This document shows, piece by piece, positions 1 through 7,336 of a stretch of 34,201 nt of DNA; position 1 is the stretch's first letter, and the number at the start of each line of letters is the position of its first letter. Source of the stretch: Spirochaetales bacterium. GTDB lineage: Bacteria > Spirochaetota > Spirochaetia > SZUA-6 > RPPD01. Position numbers and translations under genes: made by a program. Location of the stretch: NCBI GenBank assembly GCA_016929065.1, contig JAFGJO010000053.1, positions 1-34,201 on the forward strand. Reading direction: 5' to 3'. The notes under the pieces were generated by a model that was given only the letters and a program-made list of their open reading frames with translations, was not told the DNA's origin and searched no databases.

Positions 1-70
1 AACGTTCAGTGGCAAGTGCGCATTTACGGCATTATAATTCCATGACAATGGCGGAGCCGCCTTCTTTTTC

Positions 71-160
71 TGCATTCCTCTTTTCCTTATAAATTCTTCT
101 TCCTGCATTCCTCTTTTCCTTATAAATTCTTCTTCCTGCATTCCTTATTGTAAATTCTCT
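71..160. repeat. 33-bp direct tandem repeat, 2.7 copies
   Basis: Two identical 33-bp units (71-103 and 104-136) are followed by a diverged partial third copy (137-160). Each unit begins TGCATTCCTC and ends TTCTTCC. The units are strongly pyrimidine-rich on the + strand. The array lies just upstream of the -35-like element of the DUF2934 gene. It does not encode protein in any convincing frame. Such short arrays usually arise by slippage and can vary in copy number between strains. Confidence 0.9.
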
Positions 161-188
161 TGACGCGAGGATGCAAATAGCTGATATT
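160..188 (+). promoter_or_regulatory. candidate sigma70-type promoter for the DUF2934 gene
   Basis: A TTGACG -35 element (160-165) is separated by 17 bp from GATATT (183-188), a 4/6 match to the -10 consensus. It sits about 20 bp before the start codon at 208. The ribosome site GAGAGG lies 5 nt before that ATG. The call rests on consensus matching only. Confidence 0.35.
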
Positions 189-207
189 TCATTGAAGAGA
201 GGTATTT

Positions 208-432
208 ATGGCAGAAACAAAAAAAACCGCCGCAAAAACCAACTCGCACGGCGCAAAAACCCGGGAACCGGCTGCTGTTCGGGAAAAAAAGGTTCCATTG
301 GCAAAAAAGCATGCAACAACAAATGTTGCCTTGCGGGCCTATGAAATCTACCTCGAACGAAAGAAAAACGGTATTCCTGGCAGTTCTGAATCTGACTGGA
401 TGCGTGCCGAGAAAGAAATCCGCGGCAACTGA
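208..432 (+). CDS. DUF2934 domain protein
   Basis: This is a 74-residue basic protein. The first ~35 residues are Lys/Ala-rich, low-complexity and probably disordered. The C-terminal ~35 residues match the DUF2934 pattern: a tyrosine-containing RAYEIYLERKKNG helix, then G-S-x-x-x-D-W-x-x-A-E-K-E. The function of DUF2934 is unknown. It is typically a short, soluble, single-domain protein, sometimes with a basic tail as here. The start at 208 is supported by GAGAGG at 5 nt spacing and an upstream promoter-like element. The gene is convergent with the phosphomannomutase gene. The call is confident for the family, and no role can be assigned. Confidence 0.8.
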   Translation: MAETKKTAAKTNSHGAKTREPAAVREKKVPLAKKHATTNVALRAYEIYLERKKNGIPGSSESDWMRAEKEIRGN

Positions 433-433
433 T

Positions 434-452
434 TTTCCTGTTGTACAGGAAA
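434..452. terminator. hairpin after the DUF2934 gene
   Basis: A perfect 7-bp inverted repeat, TTTCCTG/CAGGAAA with a 5-nt loop, begins 2 nt after the DUF2934 stop codon. No clear U-tract follows on the + strand. It may be a weak terminator or a 3'-end stabilising hairpin between convergent genes. Confidence 0.4.
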
Positions 453-570
453 GCCACATCTGCTCAAATAATTATATACAACACTGGCGTGTTTTCATGT
501 CTCTGGGACTGCATACGCTCAGCATGAAAAATTTACAGGATGCTGCAACAAATCCGTCACCCGTGAATTA

Positions 571-1908
571 TTACACGTGCTTCAAAAGATCTTCTATTTT
601 TGCAAGCGCTGCATCGGCTGTTCCCTTGTCTTTTCCCTCAAGGCGCACCCGCAAAAGCGGTTCGGTGTTGCTTGGCCGGACATTAAACCAGAAATCGGGG
701 TACTCGACACTTACCCCATCCAGCTTGTCGATGAGAGCGTCCGAAAAGGTTTTTTCGATCATTGCAAGAGCTTTTGATTTGTCGGCCACCTGCATGTTCA
801 CCTCTTTCGCCTGATAGAACTGTGCTGAAAGCGGAGCAACCAGCTCTGAAAGCGGAACATTTTTTTCTGAAAGCAGCGAAAGCATGATCATCATGGCGTA
901 CGCGGCGGATTCGGTGTAATAAGAATCATCGACCTTGAAATAGACATGGCCGGAGGTCTCTGCGCCGAACACCGCTCCTGTTTCAACCATTTTATCATAG
1001 ATGAATGTGTATCCCACTTTCGCTTTTTCCGGTATGCCGCCCTTGTTTGTGATATGGGCTGCGAGTACCTTTGACGAGATAAGGTCATACACAATTGAAG
1101 CACCCGGAGTATTTTCAAGAAGTTTTTCGGCAATAAGTGCGGAGATAAAATAATTCTCTATTGCTTTGCCTGCTTCATCAACAAAGATGATCCGGTCTCC
1201 GTCACCGTCCATGATGACCCCAAAACGGGCATTGTTCCCGAGTACAGCCTCTTTTATCTGTATTCGGCTTTCTTCTTTTAAGGGATTGGGATCATGGTTC
1301 GGGAAATTGCCGTCGGGTTCTTCATTAATGATCACCGCATTCAACCCGAGCCGTTCAACCAGCTTCCGGAATACCGGACCGCTCGATCCATTGGCTGTGT
1401 CGATGACCAGTTTTAAATCATTTTTTTTCCCATTGCCCACTGCCGCCAAAAAATTTATATATGAATCCATAGTTGGCCCTGATACAAGCGTCCCCCGGCT
1501 TTTTTTCGGCATTTCTGTTATGTGTTCAATCATCTCTTCGATCTTGTTCAGGCCCTTTGCATAGCTCACTGACCCGCCGGATTCGTCAAAGAATTTGAAT
1601 CCATGGTATTCCTTTGGATTATGCGACGCGGTCACCATAATTCCGGCCCCGCATTTCTGCAGCATCTGTAAAAAATGCATCTGCGGCGTCGATGAAAGGC
1701 CTATCCCGATTACATTCACTCCTTCATCCAGCAGGCCTTCGATAACTGAATCATACAACTGCTTTGAGTACAACCGCGCATCATATCCGACAAGTATTGC
1801 GTCCTTGTTTATAAAAACCGCAAACGCCCGCCCAAGAGCATACGCAAGATCTGTTGAAACATCCTGTCCATAAATTCCGCGGATGTCGTATGCGTGAAAA
1901 GCCCCCAT
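571..1908 (-). CDS. phosphomannomutase/phosphoglucomutase (alpha-D-phosphohexomutase)
   Basis: This 445-residue enzyme interconverts hexose 6-phosphate and hexose 1-phosphate in the cytoplasm, supplying precursors for nucleotide sugars and envelope glycans. All four family signatures are visible. The phosphoserine loop TASHNP has its catalytic Ser near residue 95. The Mg-binding loop DGDGDR spans 234-239. The sugar-specificity loop GAETSGH spans 315-321. The C-terminal phosphate-binding loop RPSNTEP spans 411-417. Length is normal for the PMM/PGM (ManB/AlgC-like) group. Specificity for mannose versus glucose cannot be decided from sequence. The GGGGG-containing ribosome site overlaps the stop of the upstream SH3 lipoprotein gene and the intergenic gap is only 15 nt, so the two are co-transcribed. 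Confidence 0.93.
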   Translation of the reverse strand: MGAFHAYDIRGIYGQDVSTDLAYALGRAFAVFINKDAILVGYDARLYSKQLYDSVIEGLLDEGVNVIGIGLSSTPQMHFLQMLQKCGAGIMVTASHNPKEYHGFKFFDESGGSVSYAKGLNKIEEMIEHITEMPKKSRGTLVSGPTMDSYINFLAAVGNGKKNDLKLVIDTANGSSGPVFRKLVERLGLNAVIINEEPDGNFPNHDPNPLKEESRIQIKEAVLGNNARFGVIMDGDGDRIIFVDEAGKAIENYFISALIAEKLLENTPGASIVYDLISSKVLAAHITNKGGIPEKAKVGYTFIYDKMVETGAVFGAETSGHVYFKVDDSYYTESAAYAMMIMLSLLSEKNVPLSELVAPLSAQFYQAKEVNMQVADKSKALAMIEKTFSDALIDKLDGVSVEYPDFWFNVRPSNTEPLLRVRLEGKDKGTADAALAKIEDLLKHV

Positions 1909-1923
1909 TCGTAATGCCCCCTA

Positions 1924-3216
1924 TTAAAAATTGAAGACAATTACCAAAGGTGCCGGGCCGAGCTGGCGTATTTCATTGTCCTTTATATTGCTCTGCGGAA
2001 CATGAATAAATTTTACACTTTCGGCATTCATGGTATATAAAAACGTAACCGGCAGGGACGGCACATTATCAAATACAAAGGTGATCGTCCCGGTGTAAGC
2101 TCCTTCAACCCGACGGCTGATTGCCGCGTTGAAATTCACCCTTCCGGAGCCGGATGCATCCGGCGGAATTGCTATATTTTTTAACGCAGTGAAGTTGTCC
2201 CAGGTAAACCGGGCATCCGCATCAAGAGTAATTGTCCCGTAGGAACTCGAGGAAATGATCCCGCCCTTGTTTACAAATGCCAGAAGCAAATTTTGCCGGC
2301 GGTCTTTTTCATTTTTGACAATTCCTTCCACATCCTTGTCGACCAGAACAAATTCCCTGGTAACAAACACATTATTATGATGGTAGCTCACGCGAACCTT
2401 GTCATCGATCAAAACCTGGATCTTTAAATCTGCCCCCTCGAAAGAATAGGTATCACCGGACAGTTTTTTAATCTCTGTGTAAATAAAATCCTGGGTAAAA
2501 TCTTCATTGGAAACTGAAATAATATTCTGATCAGGCTTTGGCGTAAGTGCATAATTTTTTTCCATTATGGTCATGTCAATTTTTCCCGTTGCGATCATCC
2601 TCTCAACTTCAAGCGGGCGCCAGACATTTCCCAGGAGTTTGTCTAAATTGGGGTCATCCTCCAGCATCGCAGATATCCGTGCGTCCAAATCGGCTTTACC
2701 GGTAATTTCTTCCAGATGATACCCATAGGCATACCCCTTGACCCCATCCCCGGAAAGCAGATGATACCAGTATGCACTCAGGTTGCCCACCTGGATTGGC
2801 TCTGCATCACGGCCGATGACCTTGAAAATCTGCCCTGCCTTGATTTTATAAATCATATTGGAGGTGGAATTGGGTTCTGCCCGCATGGGGAGATAGCCGT
2901 ATTTTTTTGTAAACACATACGTATTATAAAAGGGTTCATATGCTTTTGTAAACTTTTCGGCCTCTGACCGGCTGTTGAAAAACTCGATCTGCCACATCGG
3001 TATATTTACCAGGTCCTCATTTAACTCTACTTCGTAATAATTATCTACATTAAATACCGTCGAGATGTTGAGAATATCCCCCACAGAAACAGGCAGAGCT
3101 TCATTTTCTACCAATAATACACCATATCCGCGGTAGTTTTCACAACTACTTGCCGAAAATAAAATAGTACAAGCAGCAATAATGCAGAACACTGCCGGAA
3201 TACCTGTTTTTCTCAT
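1924..3216 (-). CDS. SH3-domain lipoprotein
   Basis: This is a 430-residue predicted lipoprotein. An MRK start, a hydrophobic stretch (about 8-20) and an ASSC lipobox with Cys25 indicate export and lipidation, with the relaxed lipobox typical of spirochaetes. Residues ~104-172 form a bacterial SH3-like segment (leucine/arginine-rich 'YLPMRAEP' opening, 'VKGYAYGYHLE' ending), a fold often used to bind peptidoglycan or peptides. The remaining ~250 residues are not recognised. The C-terminal part looks beta-rich and resembles envelope proteins seen in Treponema. The start is supported by AGAGG at 9 nt. The phosphomannomutase gene follows after 15 nt. Whether the two proteins are functionally linked is unknown. 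Confidence 0.8.
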   Translation of the reverse strand: MRKTGIPAVFCIIAACTILFSASSCENYRGYGVLLVENEALPVSVGDILNISTVFNVDNYYEVELNEDLVNIPMWQIEFFNSRSEAEKFTKAYEPFYNTYVFTKKYGYLPMRAEPNSTSNMIYKIKAGQIFKVIGRDAEPIQVGNLSAYWYHLLSGDGVKGYAYGYHLEEITGKADLDARISAMLEDDPNLDKLLGNVWRPLEVERMIATGKIDMTIMEKNYALTPKPDQNIISVSNEDFTQDFIYTEIKKLSGDTYSFEGADLKIQVLIDDKVRVSYHHNNVFVTREFVLVDKDVEGIVKNEKDRRQNLLLAFVNKGGIISSSSYGTITLDADARFTWDNFTALKNIAIPPDASGSGRVNFNAAISRRVEGAYTGTITFVFDNVPSLPVTFLYTMNAESVKFIHVPQSNIKDNEIRQLGPAPLVIVFNF

Positions 3217-3268
3217 CTGTCTAAACCTCTATAATATTAATTTTTGCAGTTAATATGTTACTGATGTA

Positions 3269-3526
3269 CTATACCCTCAAAATACATGAGTCTCTGTTAT
3301 ACACATCATAAATTTTGCTGTATCCATCATTGTAAAGAATTTCATCATTTTTGCAAACATATTCCATATAAAGCAATTTACATTGTCCGGTATTTAAATT
3401 GAAGGTAAAGCAAAATTCATCAATCGTCAACGGGAAATCGTGTGTTTTCTGATGTGTTTGAGGCTTTTTTTCTTTGACGATCGGCTGAATTCTTTGTAAT
3501 ATATTCGGAATAATTTCAATGTGCAC
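3269..3526 (-). CDS. doubtful small hypothetical protein
   Basis: This 85-codon ORF starts with GTG and fills most of the 320-bp gap between the divergent SH3 lipoprotein and membrane-protein genes. The amino-acid mixture is protein-like, but no domain or signal peptide is visible and there is no good ribosome site. The A+T content is higher than in neighbouring genes. It would be transcribed from inside the 5' region of the neighbouring gene. It may be a degraded gene remnant or simply intergenic DNA. Confidence 0.25.
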   Translation of the reverse strand: MHIEIIPNILQRIQPIVKEKKPQTHQKTHDFPLTIDEFCFTFNLNTGQCKLLYMEYVCKNDEILYNDGYSKIYDVYNRDSCILRV

Positions 3527-3537
3527 CCGGAGTGAAG

Positions 3538-4332
3538 ATGTCCAGAAAAGACAATATAGAAATTGCCCCCTCCCATAAAAAGAAAAAAAAATTACCTGTT
3601 ATCATCATTACGATCTGTTTTATTATTTTGCTGATTTCTTTTATTGTATTCAGATGCACCCATATCCCCCTCACGTTTCAAATTGCAGTCGGAGATATCA
3701 GTGAAATACAGCAGAAAATCGATATGCTCGAAAAAAAAGCAATCAAGGGTGAATATTTTTCTATTGAAGAAAAAAACTTTTGTGTGAAAGTCTTTGACTC
3801 ACTGACATTCGGCGGCAGGGTTATGGGATACAGGGAAGCATCCGAAATGCTCTCCCATTACATCCATGGAAATGGTATCGCCATGGAAACGGGAAAGGAA
3901 GCCTTTGTTCAGAATAAAAAAGTCCAACAGGCCTGCCGCCAGATCCTCCTCCGGCTGGAAGCTGATATCCGAGCCCAGCGGTGGCACGAAAAACACCGTT
4001 ATGGGTCACCGACACTGTTTATTTCCCAGGATGAGGATTCCCGGCTGTTTTATCTTTCAAATGTGTTTGAAGTGACTGCAACTGCAAAAAAAACCGGTAA
4101 AAACAGTTACCGGGTAGAATTCCGGGTAGACCGGTTTTATCAGTTTTCCTCGTATCAGGCTCAGATCAAACGGTTTGATACGCCCAAACACCTTGTCTCC
4201 TACTTCCCTACCTCCGTCCCCGGAAAAACCCTTACGATTGACGACGGGCTTTCGGAGTATCTGGTAAGCCAGGGGATTGCAAAAGAATTCGATTATTTTG
4301 CTGTATGGGAAGATGAACTGAAGATATTTTAA
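3538..4332 (+). CDS. single-pass membrane-anchored protein of unknown function
   Basis: This is a 264-residue protein with a short cytoplasmic tail containing a run of lysines (about 14-18), one strong membrane helix (about 20-39) and an extracytoplasmic domain of ~225 residues. The domain is not recognised. It is mixed alpha/beta by eye, with an arginine-rich middle and a beta-like C-terminal half. ATG at 3538 is preferred over in-frame GTG 3532 because GGAG (3529-3532) lies 5 nt upstream of the ATG. The gene is divergent from the SH3 lipoprotein gene and convergent with the kinase gene. No function is proposed. Confidence 0.7.
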   Translation: MSRKDNIEIAPSHKKKKKLPVIIITICFIILLISFIVFRCTHIPLTFQIAVGDISEIQQKIDMLEKKAIKGEYFSIEEKNFCVKVFDSLTFGGRVMGYREASEMLSHYIHGNGIAMETGKEAFVQNKKVQQACRQILLRLEADIRAQRWHEKHRYGSPTLFISQDEDSRLFYLSNVFEVTATAKKTGKNSYRVEFRVDRFYQFSSYQAQIKRFDTPKHLVSYFPTSVPGKTLTIDDGLSEYLVSQGIAKEFDYFAVWEDELKIF

Positions 4333-4351
4333 AAAGAGGAAAAATGACCGT

Positions 4352-4366
4352 CTGCTGAGCGAGCAG
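4352..4366. terminator. weak hairpin between convergent genes
   Basis: CTGCT/AGCAG with a 5-nt loop lies in the 46-bp space between the unknown membrane protein and the kinase. The stem is short. T-rich DNA occurs a few bases away on both sides, so it could act weakly in either direction. Confidence 0.25.
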
Positions 4367-4378
4367 TTGCACGATTTT

Positions 4379-6748
4379 CTATAAACCGGTTTTTGTATTC
4401 GTCAGGATACCTGCAATTGTTTTAAGAATATCTTTTTTCCGAAATGGTTTTGTAACAGCACCCATAAATCCGAACCGCTTATAGTCCGACAATACTTCAT
4501 TGCTTGAATAACCGCTCGATACAACCGCCTTGACATCAGGATCGATATTTTTTAATTCCTGAATAGTCTTGATTCCCCCTATTCCGCCGGCAATGGTCAA
4601 ATCGAGAATCACCATGTCGAAAGGCCTTTTTTCATCCATTGCACGCCGGTATTCTTCCAGTGCATCTTCACCTCTTTTTACCGGACAAACAGCCACCCCG
4701 GCAGATTTCAGGATGGCACAGAGCATATCAAGAACCATCTCTTCATCATCCATGACCAGAATTCGTCCGAAAATGACCGGCAATGACTCTTCCTCTTCCT
4801 CAACAGGTACTGGTCTTGCATCGGTTGCCGGCAGCCAAAAACTGAAATGTGTTCCGACCCCGGGAGGTGATGATACAACGATATGCCCGCCGTGTTTTTT
4901 TATTATGGAATATACCGTGGCCAGGCCAAGGCCCTGCCCTTCTTTTTTCGTTGTAAAAAACGGATCAAAGATCCGCGTACGGATTTCCTCGGGAATTCCT
5001 GCCCCCTCATCCTGAATTGAAATCTCCAAGTATCTGCCGGGGTCAAGAAGAATTTCATTCTCGCCGGACAATTCCCTGTTGGCGACCTGGATGACAACCC
5101 GCCCTCCCTCAGGCATGGCCTGACGTGCGTTAATGAGCAGATTACTGAATACCTGCGTCAGCTGTCCGGCATCACCGATAACCAGCCATAAATTATCAGT
5201 ATACACAACCTCACTGCGAATACTTGAGCCGGAAAAAGAAAGGTCCAGAGCATCCGTAATAATTCCCTCCAGGGGAACAATTTCCTTTACCGGCATACCG
5301 CCCCGGGAAAATGTCAACAACTGCCGCGTAAGGTCCTTTGCCCGGTGGTACGCTGATAATGCCTTTTCCAGGTTTTTGCCAACTTCCGCTGCGCTGTCGC
5401 ATGATTCATAGGCCATCTCAACGTAGCCGAATATTGCTCCAAGCAAATTATTGAAATCATGGGCAATTCCACCTGCCAGGATTCCCAGGGATTCCAGTTT
5501 CTGTGCTTTCTGCAGTTCTTCCTCTGTCTTTTTATGCCGTGTTTCATCTGTATAAACCGTGACGATTTCTCCGGAGGGAAGCTTGAATACATAATTGTCC
5601 CGCCATCCATGGATAAATGTATCCTGGTAAAATGAAACAGGAAAATGTTCCGGCTCGCCTGTCTTGAATACCCGTTCGAATACATCAAGCAGGCCGAACG
5701 TTCTTACACCCGGAAAAACCTGTTCAACCGGTTTCCCGGTTATTGCTTCACGTTTTACTTTCTCGATATTCTCTGCAGCGCTGTTGAAATCTTTTATAAC
5801 ATATACATTGTCATCGGTCCGCTCATATATCGCAACACCTGCCGGTATATTTTCAACGACCTGCCGGAATTTATTTTCGCTCAGAAACAACGCCTGCTGA
5901 TTCTGTGATAATTGCCGGACTGTTGCCTGCAGCTGCTGTTCATTCGCAGACAATTGCTGATTTGCAGCCCGCAGCTGCTGCTCCGATGCCATTAATTGCT
6001 GGTTGCCTGCACGGAGCTGCTGCTCGTTCGCAGCAAGCTGCTGATTCCCCGCACCCAGTTGACTGTTTGCGGCAGAGAGTTCTCCAATTAAACGCTGCCG
6101 CTCCCCAATATACCGGTATAAAACAATCCCGATTACAATAATAAACAATACCGTCAGAATTTTTAAGGTATTGTCAATCACACTGACGAAATCGATATAT
6201 TCCTTCATTTTGCGCTCTAGCTGAACATCTACAAAGGAAAGCGAGTTGCGCAGTTGTCCGAACTGCAGGTCGTATTCCTGGTCAATACGAGTCCCCGCCT
6301 GCCCCTGCCGCAGCAGCCGCGCCCGTCGTACGGTCAGATCATTCAATCCCTGAAAGTTGACAATACTGAACCCGAATTCGGCAAGTATTTCCTCTCTGCC
6401 GCCGAACAGGAACACCAGCGGTTCCTCCCTCAGTTTTTTTTCCACCGTTAAAAGCAGCTGGTAATGCTCTTCATTTTTTTTATTGACAATGTTTAAATCA
6501 ATACTGATATCGCCGGTCAAATATTCTTCAAACCAGAGATGCGATTCAGTAAGATTATTTTTAATTTCATCCATTGAATTCTGTATGGGCAGGAAAAAGC
6601 CGGAAATCTGCGAACTGATGAACAAGGTCGTTACCGTACTCAGCACTACTATCAGAAAAAAGACAAAAAGAAGAATCAGTATCCATACACGCCGCGGGCC
6701 CGAGAAAAGGAAACGGGCTGATATTAATTTCGGGGAAACAGACGGCAT
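4379..6748 (-). CDS. membrane hybrid histidine kinase with PAS, HisKA, HATPase and receiver domains
   Basis: This is a 789-residue sensor kinase (numbering from ATG 6748). TM1 is ~21-44, the extracytoplasmic sensor ~45-194 and TM2 ~195-213. A Gln-rich heptad helix follows at ~225-285, then a PAS domain at ~292-405. The HisKA motif GGIAHDFNN has the phospho-acceptor His430. HATPase boxes are NLLINARQAM (536-545), DEGAGIPEE (580), FDPFFTTK (594) and GQGLGLATV (604). A C-terminal receiver domain (~661-784) has phospho-acceptor Asp716 and Lys767. The helix carries six consecutive A-x-x-Q-Q-x-x-A heptads (DNA 5924-6052). ATG 6748, with GGGGGAG upstream, is preferred over an in-frame GTG at 6781. 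Either start overlaps the CheD-like gene upstream, which implies translational coupling. No DNA-binding response regulator is nearby, so the output is unknown. Confidence 0.92.
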   Translation of the reverse strand: MPSVSPKLISARFLFSGPRRVWILILLFVFFLIVVLSTVTTLFISSQISGFFLPIQNSMDEIKNNLTESHLWFEEYLTGDISIDLNIVNKKNEEHYQLLLTVEKKLREEPLVFLFGGREEILAEFGFSIVNFQGLNDLTVRRARLLRQGQAGTRIDQEYDLQFGQLRNSLSFVDVQLERKMKEYIDFVSVIDNTLKILTVLFIIVIGIVLYRYIGERQRLIGELSAANSQLGAGNQQLAANEQQLRAGNQQLMASEQQLRAANQQLSANEQQLQATVRQLSQNQQALFLSENKFRQVVENIPAGVAIYERTDDNVYVIKDFNSAAENIEKVKREAITGKPVEQVFPGVRTFGLLDVFERVFKTGEPEHFPVSFYQDTFIHGWRDNYVFKLPSGEIVTVYTDETRHKKTEEELQKAQKLESLGILAGGIAHDFNNLLGAIFGYVEMAYESCDSAAEVGKNLEKALSAYHRAKDLTRQLLTFSRGGMPVKEIVPLEGIITDALDLSFSGSSIRSEVVYTDNLWLVIGDAGQLTQVFSNLLINARQAMPEGGRVVIQVANRELSGENEILLDPGRYLEISIQDEGAGIPEEIRTRIFDPFFTTKKEGQGLGLATVYSIIKKHGGHIVVSSPPGVGTHFSFWLPATDARPVPVEEEEESLPVIFGRILVMDDEEMVLDMLCAILKSAGVAVCPVKRGEDALEEYRRAMDEKRPFDMVILDLTIAGGIGGIKTIQELKNIDPDVKAVVSSGYSSNEVLSDYKRFGFMGAVTKPFRKKDILKTIAGILTNTKTGL

Positions 6749-7221
6749 TCCTTTTCTTCTCCCCCGGTACAATATACGCACCCGCCTGCAACATCAAGCC
6801 GCACGCTTCTGCGCTCGTACCCGCCCAGCGATAGAGCTGCAACAGCAAGCTTTTTTTCTTCAAGAAAGTCAAAAATACTTGTTATGTTATTCATACAAAT
6901 GGTATCATCATCCCGCCGCAGTACATTCCCGCCCCCCGCAAGGCACAACACACATGATTGCCCATGGGCTCCCTGTTTTTCCAACAGTGAGAAAAGCCTG
7001 CTGATACCATCATGCGCATAACGTAACGGTTCCTGCGATCCCTTCGGCGATCTGCCGGGAAGCATGATGTGTGCCAGCCCTCCGATGCATGCATCCCTGC
7101 AGAAAGCAGCAACAACCACGCAGGAACCAATTCCCCGGGAGACGAGCTGGCATGGCTGCGTTGTGACAAAAACTTCACCGGTAAACACATTAATAATTTG
7201 ATCAATCGCGATAATGTTCAT
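6724..7221 (-). CDS. cheD: CheD-like receptor glutamine deamidase
   Basis: This is a 165-residue protein of the CheD family. CheD converts specific glutamines of chemoreceptors to glutamate and, in Bacillus, binds CheC. The signature IGSCV (Cys34) followed by IGGLAHIMLPG (His51) gives the catalytic Cys-His pair with the correct 17-residue spacing. The third member, a Thr six residues before Cys in Thermotoga CheD, is Ser28 here. The C-terminal GGxxRRxxRLD segment resembles the family's SLGGxxGR end. ATG 7221 is used; TTG 7227 is an alternative. No other chemotaxis gene is in the window, and the gene overlaps the histidine kinase gene by about 25 nt, so its likely partner is that kinase rather than an MCP. 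Family assignment is good; the target is inferred. Confidence 0.82.
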   Translation of the reverse strand: MNIIAIDQIINVFTGEVFVTTQPCQLVSRGIGSCVVVAAFCRDACIGGLAHIMLPGRSPKGSQEPLRYAHDGISRLFSLLEKQGAHGQSCVLCLAGGGNVLRRDDDTICMNNITSIFDFLEEKKLAVAALSLGGYERRSVRLDVAGGCVYCTGGEEKECRLFPRN

Positions 7222-7336
7222 GGCCAAATTCAGTTTAATCCATTTTTACCGGAAATGGCAAAGTATTTTTGGCAGAAAATACAACAGAGAATTGCGTGCC
7301 GGCTATTTCAGCGGTTGCTCACTATATAATAATCGT

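Noticed and set aside
71-160. CRISPR array
   Set aside because: The repeats are directly adjacent with no spacers and no cas genes are nearby.
6724-7221. Part of a chemotaxis operon
   Set aside because: No cheA, cheW, cheR, cheB, cheY, cheC or MCP gene occurs in the window; only the CheD-like gene is present.
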